Source: an uncultured Porphyromonadaceae bacterium (GTDB lineage Bacteria; Bacteroidota; Bacteroidia; Bacteroidales; Muribaculaceae). From it: 35,150 bases of DNA. The DNA lies in NCBI GenBank assembly GCA_900547825.1, contig URII01000023.1:1-35150 (forward strand), in the 5' to 3' direction. This document shows positions 14,251 through 22,986 of the stretch, piece by piece. Position 1 is the stretch's first letter. Each line of letters starts with the position of its first letter. The notes under the pieces are model-generated. The model did not search any database and was not told the origin of the DNA. It saw only the letters and a program-made list of their open reading frames with translations. The translations under genes and the position numbers were made by a program.

Positions 14251-15536
14251 CTCACCAGTTCGATCATCTGACGGCAAAGATAACGGAGATCCTCATCCCC
14301 TATCACATACGGGGGCATTATGTATACACGGGTGCCGAACGGACGGATCCACACTCCCCGGTCAACACACCTGCGCTGGAACTCGCCCACATCCACAGGC
14401 TCTTTCATCTCTATCACCCCTATGGCGCCGAGCACACGCACATCAGCCACTCCGGAGAACTCACGCGCCGGAGCCAGTTCCTCATCCATTATCGAGGATA
14501 TATGGGCTATCACCGACGCCATGTCGCGCTCCTGAAGCAGTTTGAGCGACGCCACAGCCACAGCGCAAGCCAACGGGTTGGCCATGAACGTGGGCCCGTG
14601 CATCATCACACCGGCCTCACCGCGCGATATCGTTTCGGCTACCTCGCGTGTGGTGAGCACCGCACTGAGAGTCATATAACCGCCCGTGAGAGCCTTGCCG
14701 ACGGTCATTATATCCGGTTCCACTCCGGCATGTTCCCATGCCATGAGGCGACCTGTGCGCCAGAATCCGGTGGCTATCTCATCGAATATCAGATACACCC
14801 CGTGGCGTGTACAGAGTTCGCGGGCCTGACGCAGATATTCGGGATGGTAGAACCACATGCCCCCGGCACCCTGCACTATAGGCTCGAGAATAACTGCGGC
14901 GATTTCACCTGACTTCTCTTCAAGTAGCTTTCTGAGAGGCTCTATGTCGGCCTGATCCCATTCACCGCCGAACCGCGAGCGTGGCTGAGGCACGAAAAAG
15001 CGCACCGGAAGGGCGGAGCCGAACGCGCCGTGCATACCTGTGACAGGATCACACACGCTCATGGCATTCCATGTGTCGCCATGATATCCGGCCCTTATGG
15101 TGGCGAAGTTGGTCTTGCCGTGCGATCCGCTGCGGGCCACGGCGGCCTGTACGGCCATCTTCATGGCCACTTCAATAGCCACAGAGCCGGAGTCGGCAAA
15201 AAACAGATTGTGCATCGAGGGCGGTGCCATGCCGAGCAACAGCTTGCCAAGCTCAATGGCCGGCTCATGTGTGAGGCCGCCGAACATAACATGGCTCATT
15301 TTAGAAACCTGGGCGGTAAGAGCGGCATTGAGCACGGGATTGTTGTAGCCATGCACCACACACCACCACGACGACATGCCGTCGATAAGCTTACGTCCGT
15401 CGGCAAGGGTCAGGCGCACACCTTCGGCGCCAGTCACCTTGTAAGTAGGCAGCGGGTCTATGGCCGATGTGTAGGGGTGCCACAAATGTTCGCGGTCCCA
15501 GCTGTCGTACAGTCCGCTATGGGTGTCAGTATTCAT
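14247..15536 (-). CDS. bioA: Adenosylmethionine-8-amino-7-oxononanoate aminotransferase
   Basis: BioA converts KAPA to 7,8-diaminopelargonate with SAM as amino donor. The 429-residue class III aminotransferase shows WHPYTSAIDPLPTYKV at the N-terminus, GMSSWWCVVHGYNNP (substrate pocket), GYHGDTWNAMSVCDP, FDEIATGFWRTG (PLP aspartate) and the Schiff-base lysine in TVGKALTGGYMTLSAVL. The GxTFMANPLACA stretch is also typical. The ATG lies 11 bp inside carB, which makes translational coupling of the biotin genes to carB likely. The 3' end overlaps bioF by 4 bp. Confidence 0.95.
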   Translation of the reverse strand: MNTDTHSGLYDSWDREHLWHPYTSAIDPLPTYKVTGAEGVRLTLADGRKLIDGMSSWWCVVHGYNNPVLNAALTAQVSKMSHVMFGGLTHEPAIELGKLLLGMAPPSMHNLFFADSGSVAIEVAMKMAVQAAVARSGSHGKTNFATIRAGYHGDTWNAMSVCDPVTGMHGAFGSALPVRFFVPQPRSRFGGEWDQADIEPLRKLLEEKSGEIAAVILEPIVQGAGGMWFYHPEYLRQARELCTRHGVYLIFDEIATGFWRTGRLMAWEHAGVEPDIMTVGKALTGGYMTLSAVLTTREVAETISRGEAGVMMHGPTFMANPLACAVAVASLKLLQERDMASVIAHISSIMDEELAPAREFSGVADVRVLGAIGVIEMKEPVDVGEFQRRCVDRGVWIRPFGTRVYIMPPYVIGDEDLRYLCRQMIELVR

Positions 15537-18500
15537 CCCAGGCCTTGATTTCTATATCGTCGAGCGAAAGTGTGGTGAAAGCGTCGATAAACGCCGATGC
15601 GAGACGCGAGTTGGTGAGCAGCGGAACATTCAGGTCGATGGCCGCGCGGCGTATCTTGTAGCCGTTTGTCAGCTCAGCCGACGAAAGGTTCTTGGGAATG
15701 TTCACCACAAGGTCGATGGAGCGGTCGTGGAGGAGCGAGAGGGCCTGAGGCTCTTTGTCAGGCTCATCGGGCCAATAGACATCCACCGCGGGTATGCCGT
15801 TGTCGACAAGGAACCGCTGTGTGCCGTGTGTGGCATATATCTTAAAACCGCGTTCATGCAGGCGGCGGGCGCCCTCAAGCATATCGGTTTTCTGGCGGGT
15901 GGTTCCGGTGGAGAGGAGCACTCCCTTCTCAGGCACTCTGAGGCCTACGGAAAGCAGCGATTTCATCACGGCCTCGGAGGTGTCGGATCCTATGCAGCCC
16001 ACCTCGCCGGTCGACGACATATCCACTCCGAGCACAGGGTCGGCGCCCTGAAGACGGGAGAAACTGAACTGGGAAGCCTTTATGCCAACATAATCGAGGT
16101 CGAAAGCGCTCTTGGCAGGTTTCTCCACCTTGAGGCCGAGCATCACCTTGGTGGCCAAGTCGATGAAGTTTATCTTCAGCACCTTGCTGACGAAGGGGAA
16201 GCTTCTCGAGGCACGCAGGTTGCATTCAATGACCTTTATGTCGTTGTTCTTGGCAAGGAACTGTATGTTGAAAGGCCCGGAGATATTGAGTGCCTTGGCT
16301 ATCTGCGAGGACACCTTCTTGATTCGGCGCATTGTCTCCACATAGAGTTTCTGCGGGGGGAACTGGATGGTTGCGTCGCCGGAATGCACGCCGGCAAACT
16401 CTATATGCTCCGATATGGCGTATACCTTGATCTCGCCGTCCTGGGCCACAGCGTCCATCTCAATCTCCTTGGCGTTCTGTATGAACTCGCTCACCACCAC
16501 GGGGTGCTTCTTCGACACATTGGCTGCGAGACGCAGGAAACGTTCGAGCTCCTCGGGATTGGAACAAACATTCATGGCGGCACCTGAAAGCACATAGCTG
16601 GGACGAACGAGCACGGGAAAACCAACCTCGTCGATGAACTTGTTGATGTCGTCGAAGCTCGTCAGCTCGCGCCAACGCGGCTGGTCTATGCCGAGGCGGT
16701 CAAGCATGGCCGAGAATTTGTTACGGTCCTCGGCATTGTCGATGCTCTTGGCCGACGTACCCAATATATTTACTCCGGATGAATCAAGGCGTGTGGCAAG
16801 GTTGTTGGGTATTTGGCCGCCCACCGAGAGTATGGTGCCGTGAGGCTGCTCCAACTCTATTATATCCATTACGCGCTCATAGGTGAGCTCGTCGAAATAG
16901 AGGCGGTCGCACATGTCATAGTCGGTCGACACCGTTTCCGGATTGTAGTTGATCATCACCGAGCGCCAGCCCTCTTTCTTGACAGTGAGCAGGGCGTTGA
17001 CGGAGCACCAGTCGAATTCCACCGACGAACCGATGCGGTAGGCTCCGGAACCCAGAACCACCACCGTGCGGCCATCGTGCTCATAGTCGATATCGTTGGC
17101 CGAACCGTTGTAGGTAAGGTAGAGGTAATTGGTCATGGCGGGATATTCGGCAGCGAGCGTGTCGATCTGCTTCACTACCGGGGTTATGCCGAGGGCTTTG
17201 CGGCGGGAGCGCACAGAGTCGGAAGCCTGCTCGGAGTCATAGGCCATCTCCTTTCCTATTACGGAGCGAGCTATCTGGAAGTCGCTGAATCCCTGTTCCT
17301 TCGCCTTGCGGAGCAACGGAGCCTCAAGCGCCTCTATGCTGCCGGCGCCCTCAAGCTCATGGAGGGTGTCCACAATGTTGCGGAGGCGGTAAAGGAACCA
17401 GCGGTCGATCTTTGTAAGCTCATGTATGCGCTCCACATCGTAGCCTTTAAGCATGGCGAGCGCTATGACGAAGATACGCTTGTCGGTGGGGGCGGCGAGA
17501 GCCTTGTCGATATCGTCGACCTGCACAGGCTTGTTGACAACAAAGCCGTGCATTCCCTGCCCTATCATGCGCAGGCCTTTCTGAATGACCTCCTCGAAAG
17601 TGCGGCCTATGGCCATCACCTCGCCGACGGACTTCATAGAGGAACCTATCTCGCGGTTCACGCCATGGAATTTGCCGAGGTCCCAACGGGGGATCTTGCA
17701 CACTATATAGTCCAACGCGGGTTCGAAGAAAGCCGAGGTAACGCGTGTGACAGAGTTTTTCAGCTCGAACAGTCCATAGCCCAAACCGAGCTTGGCGGCA
17801 ACGAAAGCCAGAGGATAACCGGTAGCCTTGGAGGCCAAAGCCGAAGAGCGGCTGAGGCGGGCATTGACCTCGATCACGCGGTAGTCCATCGACTCGGGGT
17901 CGAACGCATACTGTACGTTGCATTCGCCCACAATGCCTATATGGCGGACAATCTTTATTGCGAGTTTGCGCAGATAATGGTAGTCCTCGTTGGAGAGAGT
18001 CTGCGAGGGGGCCACCACGATGCTTTCGCCGGTATGAATTCCGAGGGGGTCGAAGTTCTCCATGTTGCACACCGTGACACAATTGTCGTAGCGGTCGCGC
18101 ACCACCTCATACTCAACCTCTTTCCACCCTTTGAGGGATTTCTCAACAAGCACCTGGGGCGAGAACGAAAGGGCTTTCTCGCAACGCTCCACGAGTTCGG
18201 CCTCATTGTCGCAGAAGCCGCTGCCGAGTCCGCCGAGGGCGTAAGCGGCACGGACTATGACGGGGAAACCGAGAGAGCGTGCGGCACGAAGAGCTTCGTC
18301 GACAGAGTCCACTGCCTCGCTCTTTATGGTGCGCACATCGATCTCGTCAAGACGCTCTATGAACAATTCACGGTCCTCAGTGTCCATAATGGCCTTTACC
18401 GGGGTTCCGAGCACTTCCACACCATAGCGTGCAAGCACTCCGCTCTGCTCGAGAGCCACACCGCAGTTAAGGGCCGTCTGGCCTCCGAACGCCAGCATTA

Positions 18501-18750
18501 TGCCGTCGGGACGCTCGCGTGCAATCACCTTTTCCACAAAGAAAGGGGTGACGGGGAGGAAATATATCTTGTCGGCAATCCCGTCGGAAGTCTGGACAGT
18601 GGCGATGTTGGGGTTGATCAGGACTGTGGAGATACCCTCCTCCTTCATGGCCTTGAGGGCCTGCGATCCTGAATAGTCAAACTCACCGGCCTCGCCTATT
18701 TTAAGCGCTCCGCTGCCGAGAAGCAGCACTTTGTTATAACGTTTCTCCAT
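15526..18750 (-). CDS. carB: Carbamoyl-phosphate synthase large subunit
   Basis: Makes carbamoyl phosphate from bicarbonate, glutamine-derived ammonia and two ATP, for arginine and pyrimidine synthesis. The 1074-residue length matches full-size CarB. Two homologous ATP-grasp halves are visible: the first opens with LLLGSGALKIGEAGEFDYSG, the second near residue 565 with VVVLGSGAYRIGSSVEFDW. A C-terminal MGS-like allosteric domain (KGVLLSTGTTRQKTDML onward, about residues 940-1060) follows. It starts 21 bp after carA. Its stop codon lies inside the start region of bioA, so it is the bridge between the carbamoyl-phosphate and biotin genes. Large open frames on the opposite strand (up to 619 codons) are shadows. 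Confidence 0.97.
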   Translation of the reverse strand: MEKRYNKVLLLGSGALKIGEAGEFDYSGSQALKAMKEEGISTVLINPNIATVQTSDGIADKIYFLPVTPFFVEKVIARERPDGIMLAFGGQTALNCGVALEQSGVLARYGVEVLGTPVKAIMDTEDRELFIERLDEIDVRTIKSEAVDSVDEALRAARSLGFPVIVRAAYALGGLGSGFCDNEAELVERCEKALSFSPQVLVEKSLKGWKEVEYEVVRDRYDNCVTVCNMENFDPLGIHTGESIVVAPSQTLSNEDYHYLRKLAIKIVRHIGIVGECNVQYAFDPESMDYRVIEVNARLSRSSALASKATGYPLAFVAAKLGLGYGLFELKNSVTRVTSAFFEPALDYIVCKIPRWDLGKFHGVNREIGSSMKSVGEVMAIGRTFEEVIQKGLRMIGQGMHGFVVNKPVQVDDIDKALAAPTDKRIFVIALAMLKGYDVERIHELTKIDRWFLYRLRNIVDTLHELEGAGSIEALEAPLLRKAKEQGFSDFQIARSVIGKEMAYDSEQASDSVRSRRKALGITPVVKQIDTLAAEYPAMTNYLYLTYNGSANDIDYEHDGRTVVVLGSGAYRIGSSVEFDWCSVNALLTVKKEGWRSVMINYNPETVSTDYDMCDRLYFDELTYERVMDIIELEQPHGTILSVGGQIPNNLATRLDSSGVNILGTSAKSIDNAEDRNKFSAMLDRLGIDQPRWRELTSFDDINKFIDEVGFPVLVRPSYVLSGAAMNVCSNPEELERFLRLAANVSKKHPVVVSEFIQNAKEIEMDAVAQDGEIKVYAISEHIEFAGVHSGDATIQFPPQKLYVETMRRIKKVSSQIAKALNISGPFNIQFLAKNNDIKVIECNLRASRSFPFVSKVLKINFIDLATKVMLGLKVEKPAKSAFDLDYVGIKASQFSFSRLQGADPVLGVDMSSTGEVGCIGSDTSEAVMKSLLSVGLRVPEKGVLLSTGTTRQKTDMLEGARRLHERGFKIYATHGTQRFLVDNGIPAVDVYWPDEPDKEPQALSLLHDRSIDLVVNIPKNLSSAELTNGYKIRRAAIDLNVPLLTNSRLASAFIDAFTTLSLDDIEIKAWDEY

Positions 18751-18771
18751 GTTACTTATAGGGATTACTTG

Positions 18772-19845
18772 TTATTTCAGCATTGCAACAAATTCATCGA
18801 ACAGGAATTCAGTGTCCTTGGGGCCGCTCGACGCCTCGGGATGGAACTGGGCCGAGAAATAAGGGAGCGAGCGGTGGCGTATACCCTCGTTTGTGCCGTC
18901 GTTCATGTTCACGAACAGCGGTTCCCAGTCGTCGGGCAGTGTGGATGAATCCACAGCGAAACCGTGGTTCTGCGAGGTCACGAAGCACTTGTCGGTGCCG
19001 ACACGGCGCACAGGCTGGTTATGGCTTCTATGACCGTATTTGAGCTTGTAGGTGGAGGCTCCGGCAGCTTTGCTCAGAAGCTGATTGCCCATGCAGATGC
19101 CGCATATGGGCTTGCCGAGCTCCATGGCCTTGCGGAGATGGCCCACAGTGACCTCGGCCATATCGGGGTTACCCGGGCCGTTGGAGATGAACAGGCCGTC
19201 CCATTCAAGGGTATTGAAGTCGTAATCCCACGGCACACGCACCACTTTCACACCGCGACGGGTGAGGCAACGGATGATGTTGTGCTTGACGCCGCAGTCA
19301 ACGAGCACCACAGTCTTGTCGCCGGATCCGTGCACTTCCACCTCCTTGCACGACACTTTGGCCACGAGGTTTTCCTTATTGGGATCATAGAACGGAACAT
19401 CGGGGGTTCCCTCCACCACAATCTTACCGAGCATGGATCCGTGTTCGCGGAGATGGCGTGTAAGGGCGCGGGTATCGACTCCGTAAATGCCCGGTATCTT
19501 TTCCTCCTCGAGCCATTGGGCAAGCGAGCGGTCGGCCTGCCAGTGGCTGTGATGGAACGAGTAGTCCTGTGCCACAATGGCGCGGCAATGGATATGGTCG
19601 CTCTCATAATATTCGCTGACGTCGTCCTTGTCGCGGCGCGGAGGCACGCCATAGTTTCCGAGAATAGGATAAGTGGTGACGAGTATCTGCCCCTCATATG
19701 AGGGGTCGGTAAGGCTTTCGGGATAGCCCGTCATAGCGGTGTTGAACACTACTTCGCCGGCTGTAGAAGCCGCATAACCAAAGGATTTTCCCTCAAATTC
19801 AGTGCCGTCCTCCAACACTATGGCAGCGCGTTTAGTCTCTCGCAT
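18772..19845 (-). CDS. carA: Carbamoyl-phosphate synthase small subunit (glutaminase)
   Basis: CarA hydrolyses glutamine and feeds ammonia to CarB. The 357-residue product has the N-terminal CPSase_sm domain (LEDGTEFEGKSFG) and a class I glutamine amidotransferase domain from about residue 178 with Cys251 (GICMGNQLL), His335 and Glu337 (FHPEASSGP). It is the first gene of the carAB-bio run and is preceded by a promoter about 33 bp upstream. The leader is short, leaving no room for a long attenuator of the kind known for some pyr operons. Confidence 0.97.
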   Translation of the reverse strand: MRETKRAAIVLEDGTEFEGKSFGYAASTAGEVVFNTAMTGYPESLTDPSYEGQILVTTYPILGNYGVPPRRDKDDVSEYYESDHIHCRAIVAQDYSFHHSHWQADRSLAQWLEEEKIPGIYGVDTRALTRHLREHGSMLGKIVVEGTPDVPFYDPNKENLVAKVSCKEVEVHGSGDKTVVLVDCGVKHNIIRCLTRRGVKVVRVPWDYDFNTLEWDGLFISNGPGNPDMAEVTVGHLRKAMELGKPICGICMGNQLLSKAAGASTYKLKYGHRSHNQPVRRVGTDKCFVTSQNHGFAVDSSTLPDDWEPLFVNMNDGTNEGIRHRSLPYFSAQFHPEASSGPKDTEFLFDEFVAMLK

Positions 19846-19867
19846 TTATTGAAAATGATGTGATGGG

Positions 19868-20926
19868 TTAAAACTGCGCAAAGTTAGGAAAAATCCATGA
19901 GAGGCACAATATGTCAATGAGCTCTTTGCTGCTTGGATTGCGGAAACATCCGGACTGAAGGGCGGTGGCAGCTACCGCTGAGACAGGCGGGGCCTTGGCG
20001 GGGTGTATGGCTCCAACCTCTCCGAGGTAGGTGGCTTGGGTGTGTATGTACCCCATGAACCTTGCAAAGCTCGGTGCATGGGGTTTGCTCATGGCTGCAA
20101 CCTCTCCGGGGTTGCATTTGCGGGAGGATCGGACTTTTCGGGCGCCAGGGAGGCGTGATCGGACATTTCGGACTGAATCGGACTTTTTCTGACTGAGGGT
20201 ATTGGCGGGAATTTTGGCTAATTCGGACGTGGGCTGTGGGGAGGACGTGGCGAGTGAGGAGGGGAATGCGGACTCTAAGGGTGGAGGGAGGATTTTGAGG
20301 TAGAGGCCGGTGGCGGAGGCGAGGGCTGCGCGGAAATGGCTGCGGGCTGTGGGGGCACCGTGGAGGATGACGGCGGTGCCGGGAGCATAGGCCACGGCGC
20401 CGACGAGGGCCTGCCGGGCGGTGTCGAAGGCAAAGGTGCGCTTAGGATAGGCGTGGGCGTCGAGCATCAGTACTATGTCGAAGGGACAGCCTCGGAGGTT
20501 GTCGGCCAGCGATGCGGAAACGGGGCGTGAGCCGGGGACTGATTTTGCGGAGCTGCGGGCGGTGCGGGCCGATCGGTCGACTACCACGACGCGGGGATCA
20601 ATCAAGGGGAATTTGGCCTGCCCCAACCAACGTACATACTGGGAAAGGAGTGTCCGCATAGTGCCATCGGCGGGAGTGGGATCAACCACATAGGCACGCA
20701 CGAAGCCGCAGCTCATGCGTTGGCGTTCAAGTGCGTCGATGATGTGACGGTGGGGTTTGGAAAGTCCATGCCCGAGCCAACGGCAGAAGCTCCACGAGCG
20801 CGGGGCTTGCGGAACGGGGTGCCATGTATGGCGCGGAATATGTACGGGCCGGAGCATGGCGCGAAGATAAGGGCGCCGTGCAGGGGTGGCGTGCGAAAAT
20901 ATCGGAAATGAAATCAGCCGGCTCAT
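19868..20926 (-). CDS. Unrecognised ORF; plausible protein in its 5' two-thirds, repeat-derived tail
   Basis: I do not recognise this 352-codon frame. Roughly residues 24-220 look coding: strongly G/C-ending codons and alternating hydrophobic strands (FVRAYVVDP, RVVVVDRS, FDIVLMLDAHAYP, GTAVILHG) reminiscent of a P-loop NTPase or terminase-like core, but with no Walker A motif and DA instead of DE after the putative Walker B strand. The remaining 130 codons run through short TCGGAC repeats, three palindromes and finally the carA promoter, so they may be fortuitously open. The first ATG (20926) lies inside the terminator hairpin of the upstream transporter gene; ATG 20857 (MLRPVHIP) is an alternative start. 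No promoter is evident. It could be a lineage-specific gene, a decayed one, or spurious. Confidence 0.4.
   Translation of the reverse strand: MSRLISFPIFSHATPARRPYLRAMLRPVHIPRHTWHPVPQAPRSWSFCRWLGHGLSKPHRHIIDALERQRMSCGFVRAYVVDPTPADGTMRTLLSQYVRWLGQAKFPLIDPRVVVVDRSARTARSSAKSVPGSRPVSASLADNLRGCPFDIVLMLDAHAYPKRTFAFDTARQALVGAVAYAPGTAVILHGAPTARSHFRAALASATGLYLKILPPPLESAFPSSLATSSPQPTSELAKIPANTLSQKKSDSVRNVRSRLPGARKVRSSRKCNPGEVAAMSKPHAPSFARFMGYIHTQATYLGEVGAIHPAKAPPVSAVAATALQSGCFRNPSSKELIDILCLSWIFPNFAQF
19879..19909 (-). promoter_or_regulatory. Promoter of the carA-carB-bio operon
   Basis: TTG at 19909-19907, a 20-bp spacer and TAACTTTG at 19886-19879. The predicted transcript begins near 19872, about 27 nt before the carA ATG. 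The site lies inside the last codons of the unrecognised ORF. Confidence 0.75.
20013..20116. repeat. Cluster of three palindromic (REP-like) hairpins
   Basis: Hairpin A (20013-20031) pairs ACCTC with GAGGT around TCC. Hairpin B (20051-20083) pairs CCCCATG with CATGGGG and an inner ACC/GGT. Hairpin C (20096-20116) pairs TGCAACCTC with GGGGTTGCA around TCC. A and C share the CAACCTCTCCG core in the same orientation, so they look like two copies of one REP-like unit separated by hairpin B. Confidence 0.8.
20129..20228. repeat. Five TCGGAC copies within 100 bp
   Basis: TCGGAC occurs at 20129, 20159, 20168, 20178 and 20223, three of them followed by a T-rich stretch (ACTTTT or ACATTT). They are irregularly spaced. 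The region is next to the palindrome cluster and inside the doubtful 3' part of the unrecognised ORF. Confidence 0.6.
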
Positions 20927-20945
20927 GTGATATGGGCCGGCTGAT
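20913..20945 (-). terminator. Terminator of the POT transporter gene
   Basis: A 14-bp stem with one G-T pair (20913-20926 with 20932-20945) around a 5-nt loop, 25 bp past the transporter stop and followed on the minus strand by TTTCATTT. The 3' arm covers the first ATG of the downstream unrecognised ORF. Confidence 0.75.
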
Positions 20946-20969
20946 GTAGTGTATCAGATAACAGGGTGT

Positions 20970-22502
20970 TTATTCTTTGCTGGCGGTGACTCGTTCAAGC
21001 CATTTGACCATGCCGAACATCACAGCCATGGATATGACGCAAACAAGGAGGAAAACGCCCCATGCTTCCCAGATGGGCCATTTGTTGTACATCAACGGGC
21101 CGATCCACAGCAAGAGATTGCCTACGGCCGTGGCACCAAGCCACAGGCCCTGACAGAGACCCTGCATATGCTTCGGGGCCACTTTGGAAACGAACGAGAG
21201 GCCTAACGGAGAAATGAAGAGTTCGGCTACTGTGAGGAAGAAATATATCACGAACATTATCCACCATCCGCTCTTGAGGCTTTCAGCTATTTCAGTGGGA
21301 AGCTGCTTGAAGCCTTCGGCGGAAGGATAGTCCATGAACAGGCTATAGACCATAAGGAAGAGATAGGCCAATGCGGCGATGCCCATGCCGATGCCTATTT
21401 TGCGCGGTGTGGAGATTTCTTTCCCACGACGGGCCATGCTTCCGAAGATCCACATTATGACAGGTGTGAGAACAATCACAAAGAAAGGATTGACAGCCTG
21501 CCATATTTCGGGGGCTATGGCGTCGGTCTTAACAAAGTCGCGGGCAAATAATGAGAGCGATGTGCCGTTCTGGTGGAACGAGAACCAGAAGAATATAGCT
21601 ATGCCAAGCACTGCAAACAGGGCATACATGCGCTGCTTGATCTCTTTGGCCATAGCCATTTTCTCTTCGGCGGTATAGTTGACTGATTCCACAGATTCCT
21701 TTTTCGGAGGATTGGGAAGGCCATTCTTGAAACAGATGAATATAACCAGCGATATGAGCATAGCCACTATGGAGGCTATGAAGGAATAGTGAATGCCGGT
21801 GTTGAACACATCAAGATACTGTGTGCAGAATGCACTGATGTCAGCCGAGGCGTCACCGCCTACCTGAGTGATAAGCGCATAGAGGTTGTTGGCATTCTCC
21901 ATGTTCATATTGTCGCCTACGGAAAGATATTCGTGGGCAAGGGCCGGGAGGTTAGCGTTATATGTGAGATTATGGACTCCGAGCCACCAGGAACGCAGCA
22001 TGGGAGCCACGAAAGGTGCTATAAGGCCTCCGACATTGATAAACACATAGAATATCTGGAAACCGGAGTCACGTTGCGACGCATAACGGGGATTGTCGTA
22101 GAGCTGGCCTACGATAGCCTGAAGATTGCCCTTGAACAGGCCGTTGCCGAATGCTATGAGGAAAAGCGCGAAACATGTGACGGGAAGAAGCCACGAAATG
22201 TTATCGGAAGTGGAGAGGATGGGCACAGCAAGGATACAATATCCGAGTGACATGACTATAAGGCCCTTTATGATGGTGCCCTTATAATTCTGAGTTTTGT
22301 CGGCTATATAGCCGCCCACAAGGCTTAAAATGTAGATACCGGCATAAAAACATGAATAGATAATGCCGCTTGTTTCGTCACTGAGGCCGAACTTCGAGCA
22401 GAGGAACAGCACGAGCACGGCATTCATTATATAGTAGCCGAAACGTTCGCCCATGTTACTCAATGCCGCAGGAATCAGCCCTTTAGGTTGGTTCTTAAAC
22501 AT
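20970..22502 (-). CDS. POT-family proton-coupled oligopeptide transporter
   Basis: A 510-residue inner-membrane MFS protein of the POT/PTR2 family, importing di- and tripeptides with protons. Family features are NMGERFGYYIMNAVLVLFL near residue 16 (the ExxERFxYY proton-coupling motif), GGYIADKTQNYKGT (residues about 62-75), and a strongly hydrophobic layout consistent with 12 or more membrane segments. A long soluble or peripheral insertion (about residues 170-235) is typical of Bacteroidetes members. The ATG is at 22502. A -7 element upstream and the terminator downstream indicate a single-gene unit. Substrate range cannot be read from sequence. Confidence 0.9.
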   Translation of the reverse strand: MFKNQPKGLIPAALSNMGERFGYYIMNAVLVLFLCSKFGLSDETSGIIYSCFYAGIYILSLVGGYIADKTQNYKGTIIKGLIVMSLGYCILAVPILSTSDNISWLLPVTCFALFLIAFGNGLFKGNLQAIVGQLYDNPRYASQRDSGFQIFYVFINVGGLIAPFVAPMLRSWWLGVHNLTYNANLPALAHEYLSVGDNMNMENANNLYALITQVGGDASADISAFCTQYLDVFNTGIHYSFIASIVAMLISLVIFICFKNGLPNPPKKESVESVNYTAEEKMAMAKEIKQRMYALFAVLGIAIFFWFSFHQNGTSLSLFARDFVKTDAIAPEIWQAVNPFFVIVLTPVIMWIFGSMARRGKEISTPRKIGIGMGIAALAYLFLMVYSLFMDYPSAEGFKQLPTEIAESLKSGWWIMFVIYFFLTVAELFISPLGLSFVSKVAPKHMQGLCQGLWLGATAVGNLLLWIGPLMYNKWPIWEAWGVFLLVCVISMAVMFGMVKWLERVTASKE

Positions 22503-22544
22503 AGTGTCTGGATTGGTTTATGTTAGGTATACAGTTAGTTTCGG

Positions 22545-22552
22545 CAAATATA
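22545..22552 (-). promoter_or_regulatory. -7 element upstream of the POT transporter gene
   Basis: TATATTTG on the minus strand at 22552-22545, partly before the sufE stop codon. No good -33 match is seen, so only a partial promoter call. Transcription would begin about 35 nt before the ATG. Confidence 0.5.
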
Positions 22553-22554
22553 CG

Positions 22555-22986
22555 TTAAATTCCGCTATTTTCCTTGGCTTTGAAGGCCAATGCATACATT
22601 TTAATCTGTTTCACCATGGCCCGGAGTCCGTTGCTGCGCGTGGGGGAAAGATGCTCGCCAAGACCTATCCGGTCGATAAAATACAGATCGTTGGAAAGGA
22701 TCTCGTCGGGTGTCCGGTCACTTAGTACCTTTAGAAGAAGTGAAATTATGCCTTTCACGATCATGGCGTCTGAGTCGGCCGTGAAATGCACTTTGCCGTT
22801 GTCCATGCGCGCATCAAGCCATACACGGCTCTGACACCCTTCGATAAGACGGTCGGGGGTCTTGAGCTCGTCGGGCATCGTGGGCAATTGGTTACCTATC
22901 TCTATAAGGAGACCATAACGGTCCATCCAGTCATCAAATGCGGTGAATTCCTCTATGAATTCGTCCTGCTGTTCATCTATTGTCAT
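22555..22986 (-). CDS. sufE: SufE-family cysteine desulfuration protein
   Basis: SufE accepts sulfur from the desulfurase SufS and passes it to the Fe-S scaffold. The 143-residue product has the sulfur-accepting Cys51 in the family motif IEGCQSRVWL, and the length and helical C-terminus are standard. No sufS, sufB or sufC gene is near. The ATG overlaps the stop of the upstream lipoprotein gene by 4 bp (ATGA), an odd pairing of an iron-sulfur protein with an envelope enzyme. Confidence 0.92.
   Translation of the reverse strand: MTIDEQQDEFIEEFTAFDDWMDRYGLLIEIGNQLPTMPDELKTPDRLIEGCQSRVWLDARMDNGKVHFTADSDAMIVKGIISLLLKVLSDRTPDEILSNDLYFIDRIGLGEHLSPTRSNGLRAMVKQIKMYALAFKAKENSGI

Noticed and set aside
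14251..14277. TTG start for bioF at 14277
   Set aside because: ATG 14250 gives the standard ATGA overlap with bioA and the usual bioF N-terminus.
15523..16587. 354-codon plus-strand frame opposite the 3' half of carB
   Set aside because: Antisense shadow of a full-length, intact carB.
16813..18672. 619-codon plus-strand frame opposite carB
   Set aside because: Shadow of carB; composition is His/Val/Ala-rich without motifs, and it has no promoter.
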